DNA from: Clostridia bacterium
Lineage (GTDB): Bacteria; Bacillota; Clostridia; Oscillospirales; UBA644
Assembly: GCA_017427285.1 (NCBI GenBank)
Contig: JAFRTE010000001.1
Location: 93,930 to 137,636 of the forward strand
Length of the DNA: 43,707 nt
Direction of reading: 5' to 3'
The notes under the pieces were generated by a model. The model saw nothing but the letters and a program-made list of their open reading frames with translations. It did not search any database and was not told where the DNA came from. The position numbers were made by a program, and so were the translations under genes. Numbering within the stretch: the stretch's first letter is position 1; each line of letters starts with the position of its first letter. Below, in pieces: positions 1 through 6,856 of the stretch.

Positions 1-908
1 TTTCCGTTCGTGAAAACGAAAGATTTATATATATTTCCGGGAACGGATCCGAAATAGTTTTTGACAAAGCGGACGGATGCATTTCGAGCTGGAAAGCTTT
101 CGGCGCCGAATTTATAAACGGTACTTCTCAATATCCCGCCGCAAAAGGTCTTTGCAGACTTCCCGCCGGAATAAAACCGAGCTTATGGCGCTCTTTAACG
201 GATAACGAAAGCCGGCATTTCTCAAAAGCCGCGGAACTGGGCGCCGACAAGCTCTGGCACAGGATAGAATTTGCGAAGATCGCCGAAAACAGCGACGGAA
301 AAGTTGTAATCAAAGTAAACGGCAACCTGGCTGCTCCGTCAAAAGTTCCTTTTATGTCAACGGAAATAACTTATACGTTCTTCCCGTGCGGAAGCGTAAA
401 GATAAACGTTAAATACGAACCGCTTGCAAAAGAGGAATGTCTGTTGCCGAAATACGGGGTTACGTTTGAAATGCCCGGTGAATTTGACAGCGTTGAATGG
501 TACGGCAAAGGCCCCGGCGAGAGCTATCCCGATATGCCACTCTCCACGGTTTACGGTATTTATGAATGCGGCGTTAAAGATATGCACGAGCCGTATCTGC
601 GTCCGCAGGAAAGCGGCAACAGATCGGAAGTTCGCTATATGAAGGTGAAAAACGCTGACGGCGCGGGGCTTCTGGCAACCGCTGACAAACCTTTCTGCTT
701 TTCCGCACACAGATATACCGACGACGATCTGATAACGTGGAAGCACAGAGAAGACGTGAAGGATATGGGCTTTACACGCATAAGCATAGACGGATTTCTT
801 TCCGGAATAGGCAGCGCGTCGTGCGGACCGATGCCGCTTGAAAAATATCTTCTCAGATCAACGGAAACAAGAGAGTTTTCCTTTACGTTAAAACCGATAA
901 AAAAATAA
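1..908 (+). CDS. Beta-galactosidase, GH2 family, C-terminal part (5' end outside window)
   Basis: The reading frame is open from the first bases of the window to a TAA at 906-908, giving about 301 residues of the C-terminal part of a LacZ-type glycoside hydrolase. The segment LWRSLTDNE at about residues 60-68 corresponds to the W-R-x-x-T-D-N signature of LacZ. It is followed by the small-chain beta domain with EWYGKGPGESYPD, a DMHEPYLRPQESGNR stretch and a closing RSTETREFSFTL. These enzymes hydrolyse terminal beta-galactosides; the catalytic TIM barrel lies upstream and is not visible, so activity cannot be judged. No export signal can be assessed. A strong terminator follows directly. Its neighbour on the other strand is an arabinose-type epimerase, which suits a carbohydrate-use region. 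Confidence 0.93.
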   Translation, partial: SVRENERFIYISGNGSEIVFDKADGCISSWKAFGAEFINGTSQYPAAKGLCRLPAGIKPSLWRSLTDNESRHFSKAAELGADKLWHRIEFAKIAENSDGKVVIKVNGNLAAPSKVPFMSTEITYTFFPCGSVKINVKYEPLAKEECLLPKYGVTFEMPGEFDSVEWYGKGPGESYPDMPLSTVYGIYECGVKDMHEPYLRPQESGNRSEVRYMKVKNADGAGLLATADKPFCFSAHRYTDDDLITWKHREDVKDMGFTRISIDGFLSGIGSASCGPMPLEKYLLRSTETREFSFTLKPIKK

Positions 909-921
909 GCCGATAAACGGT

Positions 922-953
922 AACGGACCCGATCTTACTCGGGTCCGTTTTTT
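922..953 (+). terminator. Rho-independent terminator of the beta-galactosidase gene
   Basis: An 11-bp perfect stem (922-932 with 939-949) encloses a 6-base loop and runs into six T residues on the plus strand. On the minus strand there is no comparable T tract after the stem, so it mainly ends the plus-strand gene, although the minus-strand araD gene also stops right beside it. Confidence 0.9.
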
Positions 954-954
954 A

Positions 955-1662
955 TTACTGTCCGTAATATGCGTTTTTGCCGTGCTTTCTGAAATAATGC
1001 TTTTCAAGGAGCGTTTGGTCCATGGGGATCATCGGAATTGTTCGCGAGTTTTCGTCAATCTCCGAAGAAATGACGTTTATTTCGGCAATTTTTTCAAGAA
1101 CAAGCGCGTTTTCGACCGCTATTTTCGGATTCTCGCCCCATGTAAAGGGCGCGTGCATCGCCACGAGAGCGGCAGGACAGTCAAGAGGATCGATACCGCC
1201 TTCTTGGATCGCTTCGACTATCACTTTTCCGGTGTTTTTCTCGTATTCGTCCTTTATTTCCTTTTCGGTCAGCTTTCTCGTTACGGGCACGGCTCCGTAA
1301 AAGCAGTCCGCATGAGTAGTGCCGAGGGGAATTATCTTTTTCATCGACTGTGAAAAAGCGGTGGCATACGTTGAATGGGCGTGAGCAACGCCGCCGATAT
1401 TCGGAAAAGCTTTGTAAAGCTCAAGATGAGTAGGCGTATCGGAGCTCGGACGGAGATTTCCCTCAACGGTATTGCCGTCAAGGTCCACAACGACCATATC
1501 TTCGGCTTTCAGCGCGGAATACTCAACTCCCGACGGCTTTATTACAACGAGGCCTTTTTCTCTGTCTATACCGCTTACGTTGCCCCATGTGAGAATTACG
1601 AGTCTGTATTCTGTAAGCAGTAAATTCGCTTTTAAAACATCGTTTTTAAGTTGTTCAAGCAT
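955..1662 (-). CDS. araD: L-ribulose-5-phosphate 4-epimerase
   Basis: This 235-residue class II aldolase/epimerase interconverts L-ribulose 5-phosphate and D-xylulose 5-phosphate, the last step feeding L-arabinose or related sugars into the pentose phosphate pathway. Visible landmarks are GNVSG (27-31), KPSGVEY (42-48), SSDTPTH (73-79), the zinc ligands His94 and His96 in HAHSTYATAF, His170 in HAPFTWG, Asp119, and the C-terminal HGKNAYYGQ with its tyrosines. Their numbering is almost the same as in E. coli AraD, and the length is that of the family. It starts two bases after the stop of the solute-binding lipoprotein gene upstream, so the two are very probably co-transcribed and translationally coupled. 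UlaF/SgbE paralogues use the same fold and reaction, so the exact sugar pathway is inferred from context. Confidence 0.93.
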   Translation of the reverse strand: MLEQLKNDVLKANLLLTEYRLVILTWGNVSGIDREKGLVVIKPSGVEYSALKAEDMVVVDLDGNTVEGNLRPSSDTPTHLELYKAFPNIGGVAHAHSTYATAFSQSMKKIIPLGTTHADCFYGAVPVTRKLTEKEIKDEYEKNTGKVIVEAIQEGGIDPLDCPAALVAMHAPFTWGENPKIAVENALVLEKIAEINVISSEIDENSRTIPMIPMDQTLLEKHYFRKHGKNAYYGQ

Positions 1663-1664
1663 TT

Positions 1665-3074
1665 TTATTCGCCCCAGACAGCAGCGATACCGTTCATTGC
1701 GGGGATCGCGTATTCCTGCATTCTTTCGTTGATAACATCGGCGTTGGATTCGAGGTATTCGGAAACGGACGTTGAAGCTCTCATCCAGTTATGCATAAAA
1801 TCATACATGGGACTGTAATGAAAGTAGTTGTATACGGAATTGAAATACATCTGATAAAATATCTCGGAGTCTCTTTTATCGTAAAAATAGTTTTTCGACA
1901 TAAGCTCTATTACGGAATCGAGAGTGGGATATTCTTCAAACGGCTCATAAAGCTCGTTTATTGCCATTGCGCTCGCTTCGGGGAACTGTGAGAGTTTCGA
2001 AAACGCTATACATCTTTCAATATTGCCGTGCTGACCTACGATATAGCCGGGTTCAACGTCCGGACCGGACGGCCAGCAGACAAGACCGAAATTGTCCATT
2101 TCTTTCGCTATTCTGCCTCTTATGCCTATAATGTCATCGGTACCGAGAGGTCCGAGAACGGTCCTCTCGCTGATAAGAAAATCAACCGCGTTGGCAGAGC
2201 CGTTTATTGCGGCGGCGTTGGGTCCGTAATAAATATCTATTCCTTTTTGCATCGCTTTTCTGGCAGCTTCGGAATAAAAACCGCAGACGTAGTTGCCGGA
2301 CGCGTCCTTTTCAACGTAATGAGATCCGTTTGAAAGCAGGAACATAACTCCGAAGGTCGCCGGGCTTGACGTGAGAGAATAATACTTTACTTCGCTGCCC
2401 TCGGTAACAAAATAGTCGGCAAGGCACTGGTCGAAAGTATCCCATGTCCACTGTCCGTTTTCAAACAGGTCTCTCGGATCTGTAAAGCCCATGGCGGTTA
2501 TTATATTTTCGTTTATTACGATCGGACTGCCGTATGAAACGGAAATTTCGGGCCAGAGAAGAGGAACTACGCCGTATAGGTCGTCTTCATAATAAACGAC
2601 TTCGAGCATACTTCTGTATCCCCATTTTTCCTCGTTGCGGAAATCGATATAGTCCTCAAGCTCCGAAAGGCCTACAAGCATACCTATTCTCGCGGTATCC
2701 GCCCACATATCGGAAATTCCGGAAATAACATCGCACACGAAAATGCCGGCTGCGGAAGTAGTAACGAATTCTGCGCTCGGATGATAGCCGTTATCATAAT
2801 TGATCGTAAGTTTGCAGTTCAGTTTTTCCTGCGTATCTTTAATACGTTTTGCGGCAAGGTCGCCGAACTGAGAGTCTACCTCATAGCCGAGAATGGTAGA
2901 CGTTATGCTTGAATTGACCACGACTTTATATATTATTTCAAGACCCGAGAGGTCTATGCTGCCGGTGTCTTTATCGAATTCTTCGTCAAAAACCTCTGTT
3001 TCGGCGGTTCCGCATGCCGTTGCGATCATTGATATAACAAAGGCAAGAATAAGAAGTTTAGCGATTTTTCTCAT
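1665..3074 (-). CDS. Sugar-type ABC solute-binding lipoprotein, paralogue 1
   Basis: This 469-residue protein has a lipoprotein signal peptide with lipobox IATAC near residue 21, so it is predicted to be anchored on the outer face of the membrane. The body resembles extracellular sugar-binding proteins of ABC importers: DDLYGVVPLLWPE, a hinge-like VINENI, NGQWTWDTF, and a late GPDVEPGY stretch. It is the fourth of four tandem paralogues, all sharing SDMW, DFRNEEKWG and a C-terminal AVWGE. Unlike the other three it lacks two cysteines (ILGYEVD and SAEF where they have CLGYELD and SCRxF). It has its own consensus promoter and an AGGGG ribosome site, and is followed after two bases by araD. No permease or ATPase gene is nearby; its substrate is unknown. 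Confidence 0.85.
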   Translation of the reverse strand: MRKIAKLLILAFVISMIATACGTAETEVFDEEFDKDTGSIDLSGLEIIYKVVVNSSITSTILGYEVDSQFGDLAAKRIKDTQEKLNCKLTINYDNGYHPSAEFVTTSAAGIFVCDVISGISDMWADTARIGMLVGLSELEDYIDFRNEEKWGYRSMLEVVYYEDDLYGVVPLLWPEISVSYGSPIVINENIITAMGFTDPRDLFENGQWTWDTFDQCLADYFVTEGSEVKYYSLTSSPATFGVMFLLSNGSHYVEKDASGNYVCGFYSEAARKAMQKGIDIYYGPNAAAINGSANAVDFLISERTVLGPLGTDDIIGIRGRIAKEMDNFGLVCWPSGPDVEPGYIVGQHGNIERCIAFSKLSQFPEASAMAINELYEPFEEYPTLDSVIELMSKNYFYDKRDSEIFYQMYFNSVYNYFHYSPMYDFMHNWMRASTSVSEYLESNADVINERMQEYAIPAMNGIAAVWGE

Positions 3075-3093
3075 ATTTTACCCCTTTTTTTTC

Positions 3094-3122
3094 ATTATAA
3101 CATAATAACGGAGATTTGTCAA
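3094..3122 (-). promoter_or_regulatory. Consensus sigma-A promoter for lipoprotein paralogue 1 and araD
   Basis: On the minus strand TTGACA (3122-3117) and TATAAT (3099-3094) are separated by exactly 17 bp, a perfect match to the vegetative consensus. It sits directly behind the terminator of paralogue 2, so paralogue 1 and araD form their own transcription unit. Confidence 0.88.
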
Positions 3123-3152
3123 TAAAAATCCGGAGAGTTCGATCTCTCCGGA
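3121..3152 (-). terminator. Rho-independent terminator after lipoprotein paralogue 2
   Basis: A 9-bp stem (3129-3137 with 3144-3152) closes a 6-base loop and is followed on the minus strand by a run of T residues. It overlaps the -35 element of the next promoter by two bases, so terminator and promoter form a compact insulating joint. Confidence 0.88.
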
Positions 3153-3170
3153 AAACGGGCGTAATTCGGC

Positions 3171-4586
3171 TTATTCGCCCCATACTGCGTCTATTCCGCG
3201 CATTGTAGGAAGGACGTATTCGTCGATCCTCTGCTGGATCATATCGGTTGCGCCTTCGATATATTCGGCGGGCGTTTTGTTTGAAGTAAACCATTCGTGC
3301 ATATATCCGTACATTCCGCTGTAATGGAAGTAATTGTATACGGAATTGAAATACATATTGTAAAATACTTCGGAATCGCGTCTGTCGAAGAAATAGTTGC
3401 GGGTCATAAGCTCGATTATCGAGTCAAGCGTTTCGTAACCTTCAAACGGTTCGTACATCGCATTTATTATCGTTGCGGCAACGTCCGGATGAGTCGACAT
3501 CCTCGAAAACGAAATACACCTTTCGATATTGGAGTGCATACCGAATGCGTAACCCGGCTCTACATCTGGGCCGGTGGGCCATGAAAGGATGCCGAAATTA
3601 TCCATTTCCTTCGCAATTCTGCCCGTAATGCCTATAATGTTATCCGAATTTACCGCGCCGAGAACGGTTTTGCCGGAAATAAGCGACTGAAGAGCGTTGC
3701 CAACGGTATCGATCGTTTTTCTGTTCGGACCATTGTAGATGCTGTTTGCCGCTTCCATTGCCTTTACGCCGTTAGGAGTAAAAAATCCGGGGATATATTT
3801 GCCCGACGCGTCTTTTTCGGCAAAACGCGAACCGTTTGAAAGGATAAACATATTGCCGATATCATCGTTGCTTGCCGTAAGCGAATACTGTTTTACCTCT
3901 CCCGCCTCTTCAACGTAGTACTGACCGAGACACGTATCGAAAGTATCCCACGTCCACTGTCCGTTTTCGAGAAGGTCTCTCGGGTCGGCAACGCCGAGGG
4001 TACCGATAAGATTTTCGTTTACAACAAGCGGAGTGCTGTATGAAACGGAAACTTCGGGCCAGAGAAGCGGAACAAGGCCGTAAAGATCGTCCTCGTAATA
4101 AACTACTTCAAGCATGTTTCTGTAGCCCCATTTTTCCTCATTGCGGAAATCGATGTAATCTTCAAGCTCCGTCATGCCTATAACCATGCCGATGCGCGCA
4201 ACGTCTGCCCACATATCGGAAGTACCCGAAATTACGTCGCACATAAAAACGCCGGAAGCGGAAGTTGCAACGAATGCGCGGCACGATACGCCGTTGTTTA
4301 CGTAGTTCAGGTTGATCTTGCAGTTGTAGCCGTCCTGAATATCTCTTAAGCGTTTTGAAGCAAGGTCGCCGAACGTAGTATCAAGCTCGTAGCCGAGACA
4401 GTTCGGCACGGCAAGCGCGCTGTCCGTAAGACCGATTTCGTATACGATGCTTACGCCTTCAAGGTCGATCTTATCGCCCTTCATTTCAAAATCGACATCA
4501 AACACCTCTTTTTCAGCCGTACCGCACGCCGAAACGGCAAAAGAGAAAAGTAATATGACTGTAAGAAGCCACGCTGTTTTTTTCAT
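3171..4586 (-). CDS. Sugar-type ABC solute-binding lipoprotein, paralogue 2
   Basis: This is a 471-residue lipoprotein with lipobox AVSAC near residue 21, followed by the same GTAEKEVFD start of the mature protein as paralogue 1. It carries the array's shared blocks: CLGYELD, SCRAF, SDMW, DFRNEEKWG, DDLYGLVPLLWPE, NGQWTWDTF, GPDVEPGY and AVWGE. Its C-terminal half is closest to paralogue 4 (shared VNSD, SWPTGP, NYFFD and S/T-PAEY), whereas paralogues 1 and 3 match each other. The ATG has a good AAAGGAG site. No convincing own promoter lies in the short gap upstream; the nearest strong one is in front of the TM2 pseudogene, so it is probably read from there. Binding of a sugar or glycoside is inferred from family and location only. 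Confidence 0.85.
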   Translation of the reverse strand: MKKTAWLLTVILLFSFAVSACGTAEKEVFDVDFEMKGDKIDLEGVSIVYEIGLTDSALAVPNCLGYELDTTFGDLASKRLRDIQDGYNCKINLNYVNNGVSCRAFVATSASGVFMCDVISGTSDMWADVARIGMVIGMTELEDYIDFRNEEKWGYRNMLEVVYYEDDLYGLVPLLWPEVSVSYSTPLVVNENLIGTLGVADPRDLLENGQWTWDTFDTCLGQYYVEEAGEVKQYSLTASNDDIGNMFILSNGSRFAEKDASGKYIPGFFTPNGVKAMEAANSIYNGPNRKTIDTVGNALQSLISGKTVLGAVNSDNIIGITGRIAKEMDNFGILSWPTGPDVEPGYAFGMHSNIERCISFSRMSTHPDVAATIINAMYEPFEGYETLDSIIELMTRNYFFDRRDSEVFYNMYFNSVYNYFHYSGMYGYMHEWFTSNKTPAEYIEGATDMIQQRIDEYVLPTMRGIDAVWGE

Positions 4587-4637
4587 AATTACGCTCCTTT
4601 GAAATTTTTTAAAGCAATCTATATGTCAAGGTTTATA

Positions 4638-5120
4638 TTATGCGGGTTTTGTTAAAAGAACTATCAGGTCTATAAACCAGCCGATGCCGAAAAGTCCCGC
4701 TGTAAAAAGATACAGTATATCCATTCCCGTTTTCCCTTCGTAAAACTTGTGCGCTCCGAAAAAACCGAGGAGAAGGCATAAAATCAATGCAACAGACTTA
4801 TCTTTCAGCGTCGGGTCAACATAGCTGACGTTAACCTGCTTTGGCTGAGCGGGCGCCTGATAAACGGGTTCGCGAACGGGAATAACGTTTGCCCGGGTAT
4901 ATCCGCAATTCGTGCATGCGTTTGAGTAATACTTATTACCGCATTAAGGACAGATTTTTGCATCCTGACCGACTTTAACACCGTATTTCGGGCAGAACAT
5001 ACCTTCGGAAAACACGTTTCCGCAGTTATCGCAGATATTTGCAAACTGATTTGCGCCGCAGTGAGGGCAAAAAACTGTTGAGTTCTTGACGGTCTGACCG
5101 CAGTATTCACATTTTTTTAT
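4638..5120 (-). pseudogene. Decayed zinc-ribbon / TM2-domain membrane protein gene
   Basis: Translated continuously on the minus strand, this region gives a typical small Firmicutes protein: two or three Cys-x-x-Cys ribbons (CEYCGQ, CPHCGA, CDNCGN), a linker, then a TM2 domain with LCLLLGFFGAHKFYEGKTG and a second hydrophobic segment up to a TAA at 4638-4640. Three lesions are visible. The start position holds ATA (5118-5120) where ATG AAA AAA TGT is expected, a stop TAA at 4944-4946 interrupts a C-P-x-C-G ribbon, and one ribbon reads CPKYG with Tyr for Cys. No start codon with a ribosome site restores either half. A near-consensus promoter is still present upstream. Host function of TM2 proteins is poorly known. 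Confidence 0.88.
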
Positions 5121-5163
5121 TTGTTTTCGATACCTTTATACGGTAAAATAAATATCCTTGAAC

Positions 5164-5192
5164 AGTATATCAAACAAGCGGTTGTTTGTCAA
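5164..5192 (-). promoter_or_regulatory. Sigma-A promoter upstream of the TM2 pseudogene, probably also serving paralogue 2
   Basis: TTGACA (5192-5187) and TATACT (5169-5164) are 17 bp apart on the minus strand. The first sequence downstream is the pseudogene, and no terminator separates the pseudogene from lipoprotein paralogue 2, so transcription probably continues into that gene. Confidence 0.82.
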
Positions 5193-5224
5193 GTTTTTAT
5201 TGCTATAAAGCTTCGCATTTTCGT

Positions 5225-5263
5225 AAACAAACGGACCGAAAACAAAAGTCGGTCCGTTTGTTT
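5225..5263 (-). terminator. Terminator hairpin after lipoprotein paralogue 3
   Basis: A perfect 15-bp stem (5225-5239 with 5249-5263) encloses a 9-base loop about 26 bases behind the stop of paralogue 3. The 3' arm on the minus strand ends in a T-rich GTTTGTTT but a separate T tract is weak. It is nearly symmetrical, so it may act in either direction. Confidence 0.75.
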
Positions 5264-5289
5264 GTGTCTTTTGGGAGATTTATATATTA

Positions 5290-6714
5290 TCAGCCGGCTT
5301 CGTCGCCCCAGACGGCCTGAATGCCGTTCATCGTGGCGCGCGCATATTCCTCCATCCGCTCGTCGATCATGGTCTTGTTCTGTTCAAGATATTCTGAAAC
5401 CGCTTTTGTCTGCGAGAGCCATGCGTGCATAAAATCGTACATTCCGGAATAATGGAAATAATTGTAAACTGAATTGAAGCACATCGCGTAGTATATCTCG
5501 GAGTCTCTTCTGTCGTAAAAATAGTTTTTGGACATAAGGTCGATAAGCGAGTCAATGGTCGGATATTCCTCAAACGGTTCGTAAAGCGCGTTTATTACCG
5601 CCGCGCATGCTTCGGGGTTATGAGACATTCTTGAAAACGAAATGCAGTTATCTATGTTTGCGTGCTGTCCGACGATATATCCCGGTTCGACGTCGGGACC
5701 GCACGGCCAGCATACGAGGCCGAAATTATCCATCTGCTTTGCTATTTTGCCGTTTATACCTACTATGTTGCTTGAGCCGAGAGAACCGAGCACCGTTCTG
5801 TCTCCGAGAAGTGCTTCCGTCACATCCGTTACGCTGTCTATGGTGTGTCCGTTAGGTCCGTAGAAGATATCTATACCTTTCTGCATTGCCTTGATCGCTT
5901 CTTTTGAGTAAAATCCGCATACCATTGCGCCTGAAGCGTCGTATTCGATATAGTGCGAGCCGTTGGAAAGAACGAACATTACGCCGAAAGTGCCCGTGCC
6001 GGCGGTAAGCGAATACTGCTTGACCTCGCCCGCCTCTTCTATGTAATATCTGCCCAGGCACTCATCAAAAGTATCCCAGGTCCACTTTCCGTTTTCAAAA
6101 AGATCGCGCGGGTCGGTTTCGCCGAGAGTGGCGATCATATTTTCGTTTATTACTATCGGACTGCCGAAGGTAACGGATATTTCGGGCCACAGCATTGGCG
6201 TGACGCCGTAGAGGTCGTCTTCATAATAAATGACCTCGAGCATGCTGGTGTGTCCCCATTTATCCTCGTTTCTGAAATCGATAAAATCTTCAAGCTCGCT
6301 CAGCCCTACAAGCATGCCTATTCTCGCAACATCCGCCCACATATCGGAAATACCGTTTATAATATCGCACATAAACACACCCGATGCGGACGCCGCAACG
6401 AACTGACGGCAGGAATTGTAGTTGTTTGTATATCTTATATCGAGTTTGCAGTTGAGATTGTTTTGCGTTTCTCGCAGACGCGCCTGCGCAAGGTCTCCGA
6501 AATGCGTATCAAGCTCGTAACCGAGACATGTGGGGACATCGAGCACGTTCGGGTCCATACCGAACTCGTAAACGAGCGTCAGTCCTTCGAGATCAAGGGC
6601 TCCGGACGCTTTTTCAAACTCCACGTCAAACACTTCCTCCTGCTCGCCCGCGCACGCAGTCATTATAAGCGCAAACAGAAAAACAACAAGAAGCACTTTT
6701 GCAATATTTTTCAT
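5290..6714 (-). CDS. Sugar-type ABC solute-binding lipoprotein, paralogue 3
   Basis: The start is set at the ATG at 6714, giving 474 residues. It follows a strong GGAGGGG ribosome site and opens with MKNIAKVLLV and a lipobox LIMTAC. A more upstream ATG at 6765 lies within the promoter region and would place 17 residues in front of the signal peptide. The mature protein shows the array's signatures (CLGYELD, SCRQF, SDMW, DFRNEDKWG, DDLYGVTPMLWPE, NGKWTWDTF, GPDVEPGY, AVWGDE). It shares GQHANI, NYFYD and YDFMH with paralogue 1. The last three residues (EAG) extend beyond the AVWGE end of its sisters. It has its own promoter and terminator. Role as an uptake receptor for a sugar is inferred. Confidence 0.86.
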   Translation of the reverse strand: MKNIAKVLLVVFLFALIMTACAGEQEEVFDVEFEKASGALDLEGLTLVYEFGMDPNVLDVPTCLGYELDTHFGDLAQARLRETQNNLNCKLDIRYTNNYNSCRQFVAASASGVFMCDIINGISDMWADVARIGMLVGLSELEDFIDFRNEDKWGHTSMLEVIYYEDDLYGVTPMLWPEISVTFGSPIVINENMIATLGETDPRDLFENGKWTWDTFDECLGRYYIEEAGEVKQYSLTAGTGTFGVMFVLSNGSHYIEYDASGAMVCGFYSKEAIKAMQKGIDIFYGPNGHTIDSVTDVTEALLGDRTVLGSLGSSNIVGINGKIAKQMDNFGLVCWPCGPDVEPGYIVGQHANIDNCISFSRMSHNPEACAAVINALYEPFEEYPTIDSLIDLMSKNYFYDRRDSEIYYAMCFNSVYNYFHYSGMYDFMHAWLSQTKAVSEYLEQNKTMIDERMEEYARATMNGIQAVWGDEAG

Positions 6715-6755
6715 ATAACCCCTCCGATACGTGAAAATGTTATTCCGTATAAAAT

Positions 6756-6784
6756 AATATATCATACTTTACTTGTTTTGTCAA
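6756..6784 (-). promoter_or_regulatory. Sigma-A promoter for lipoprotein paralogue 3
   Basis: TTGACA (6784-6779) and TATATT (6761-6756) with 17-bp spacing on the minus strand, immediately behind the terminator of paralogue 4. The transcript would carry a leader of roughly 40 bases. Confidence 0.85.
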
Positions 6785-6800
6785 CAATAAACCGTAAAAT

Positions 6801-6834
6801 TGTAAAAAAACAGGCTCCGTAAAAACAGAGCCTG
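6801..6834 (-). terminator. Rho-independent terminator after lipoprotein paralogue 4
   Basis: A stem of 7 bp (6811-6817 with 6828-6834), extendable past one mismatch by two pairs, is followed on the minus strand by seven T residues. It ends the paralogue 4 transcript just before the paralogue 3 promoter. Confidence 0.88.
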
Positions 6835-6856
6835 AATATTTGATTTTTGCATTTCT

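Noticed and set aside
4587..4637. TTGACA at 4629-4624 as a full promoter for lipoprotein paralogue 2
   Set aside because: No acceptable -10 element occurs at 16-18 bp spacing, so it is left as unsupported.
4944..4946. In-frame stop in the TM2 gene read as a recoded amino acid
   Set aside because: The codon is TAA, not TGA or TAG, and the start codon is also lost, so recoding is not a sensible explanation.
4805..5110. 101-codon frame on the minus strand starting at an ATG at 5110
   Set aside because: It is out of frame with the TM2 zinc-ribbon reading, which gives clear Cys-x-x-Cys motifs and a TM2 domain; the alternative frame has none.
5953..6822. Long open frame of 289 codons on the plus strand over lipoprotein paralogue 3
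   Set aside because: It is antisense to a well-supported gene, has no ribosome site or recognisable domain, and is explained by the codon pattern of the real gene.
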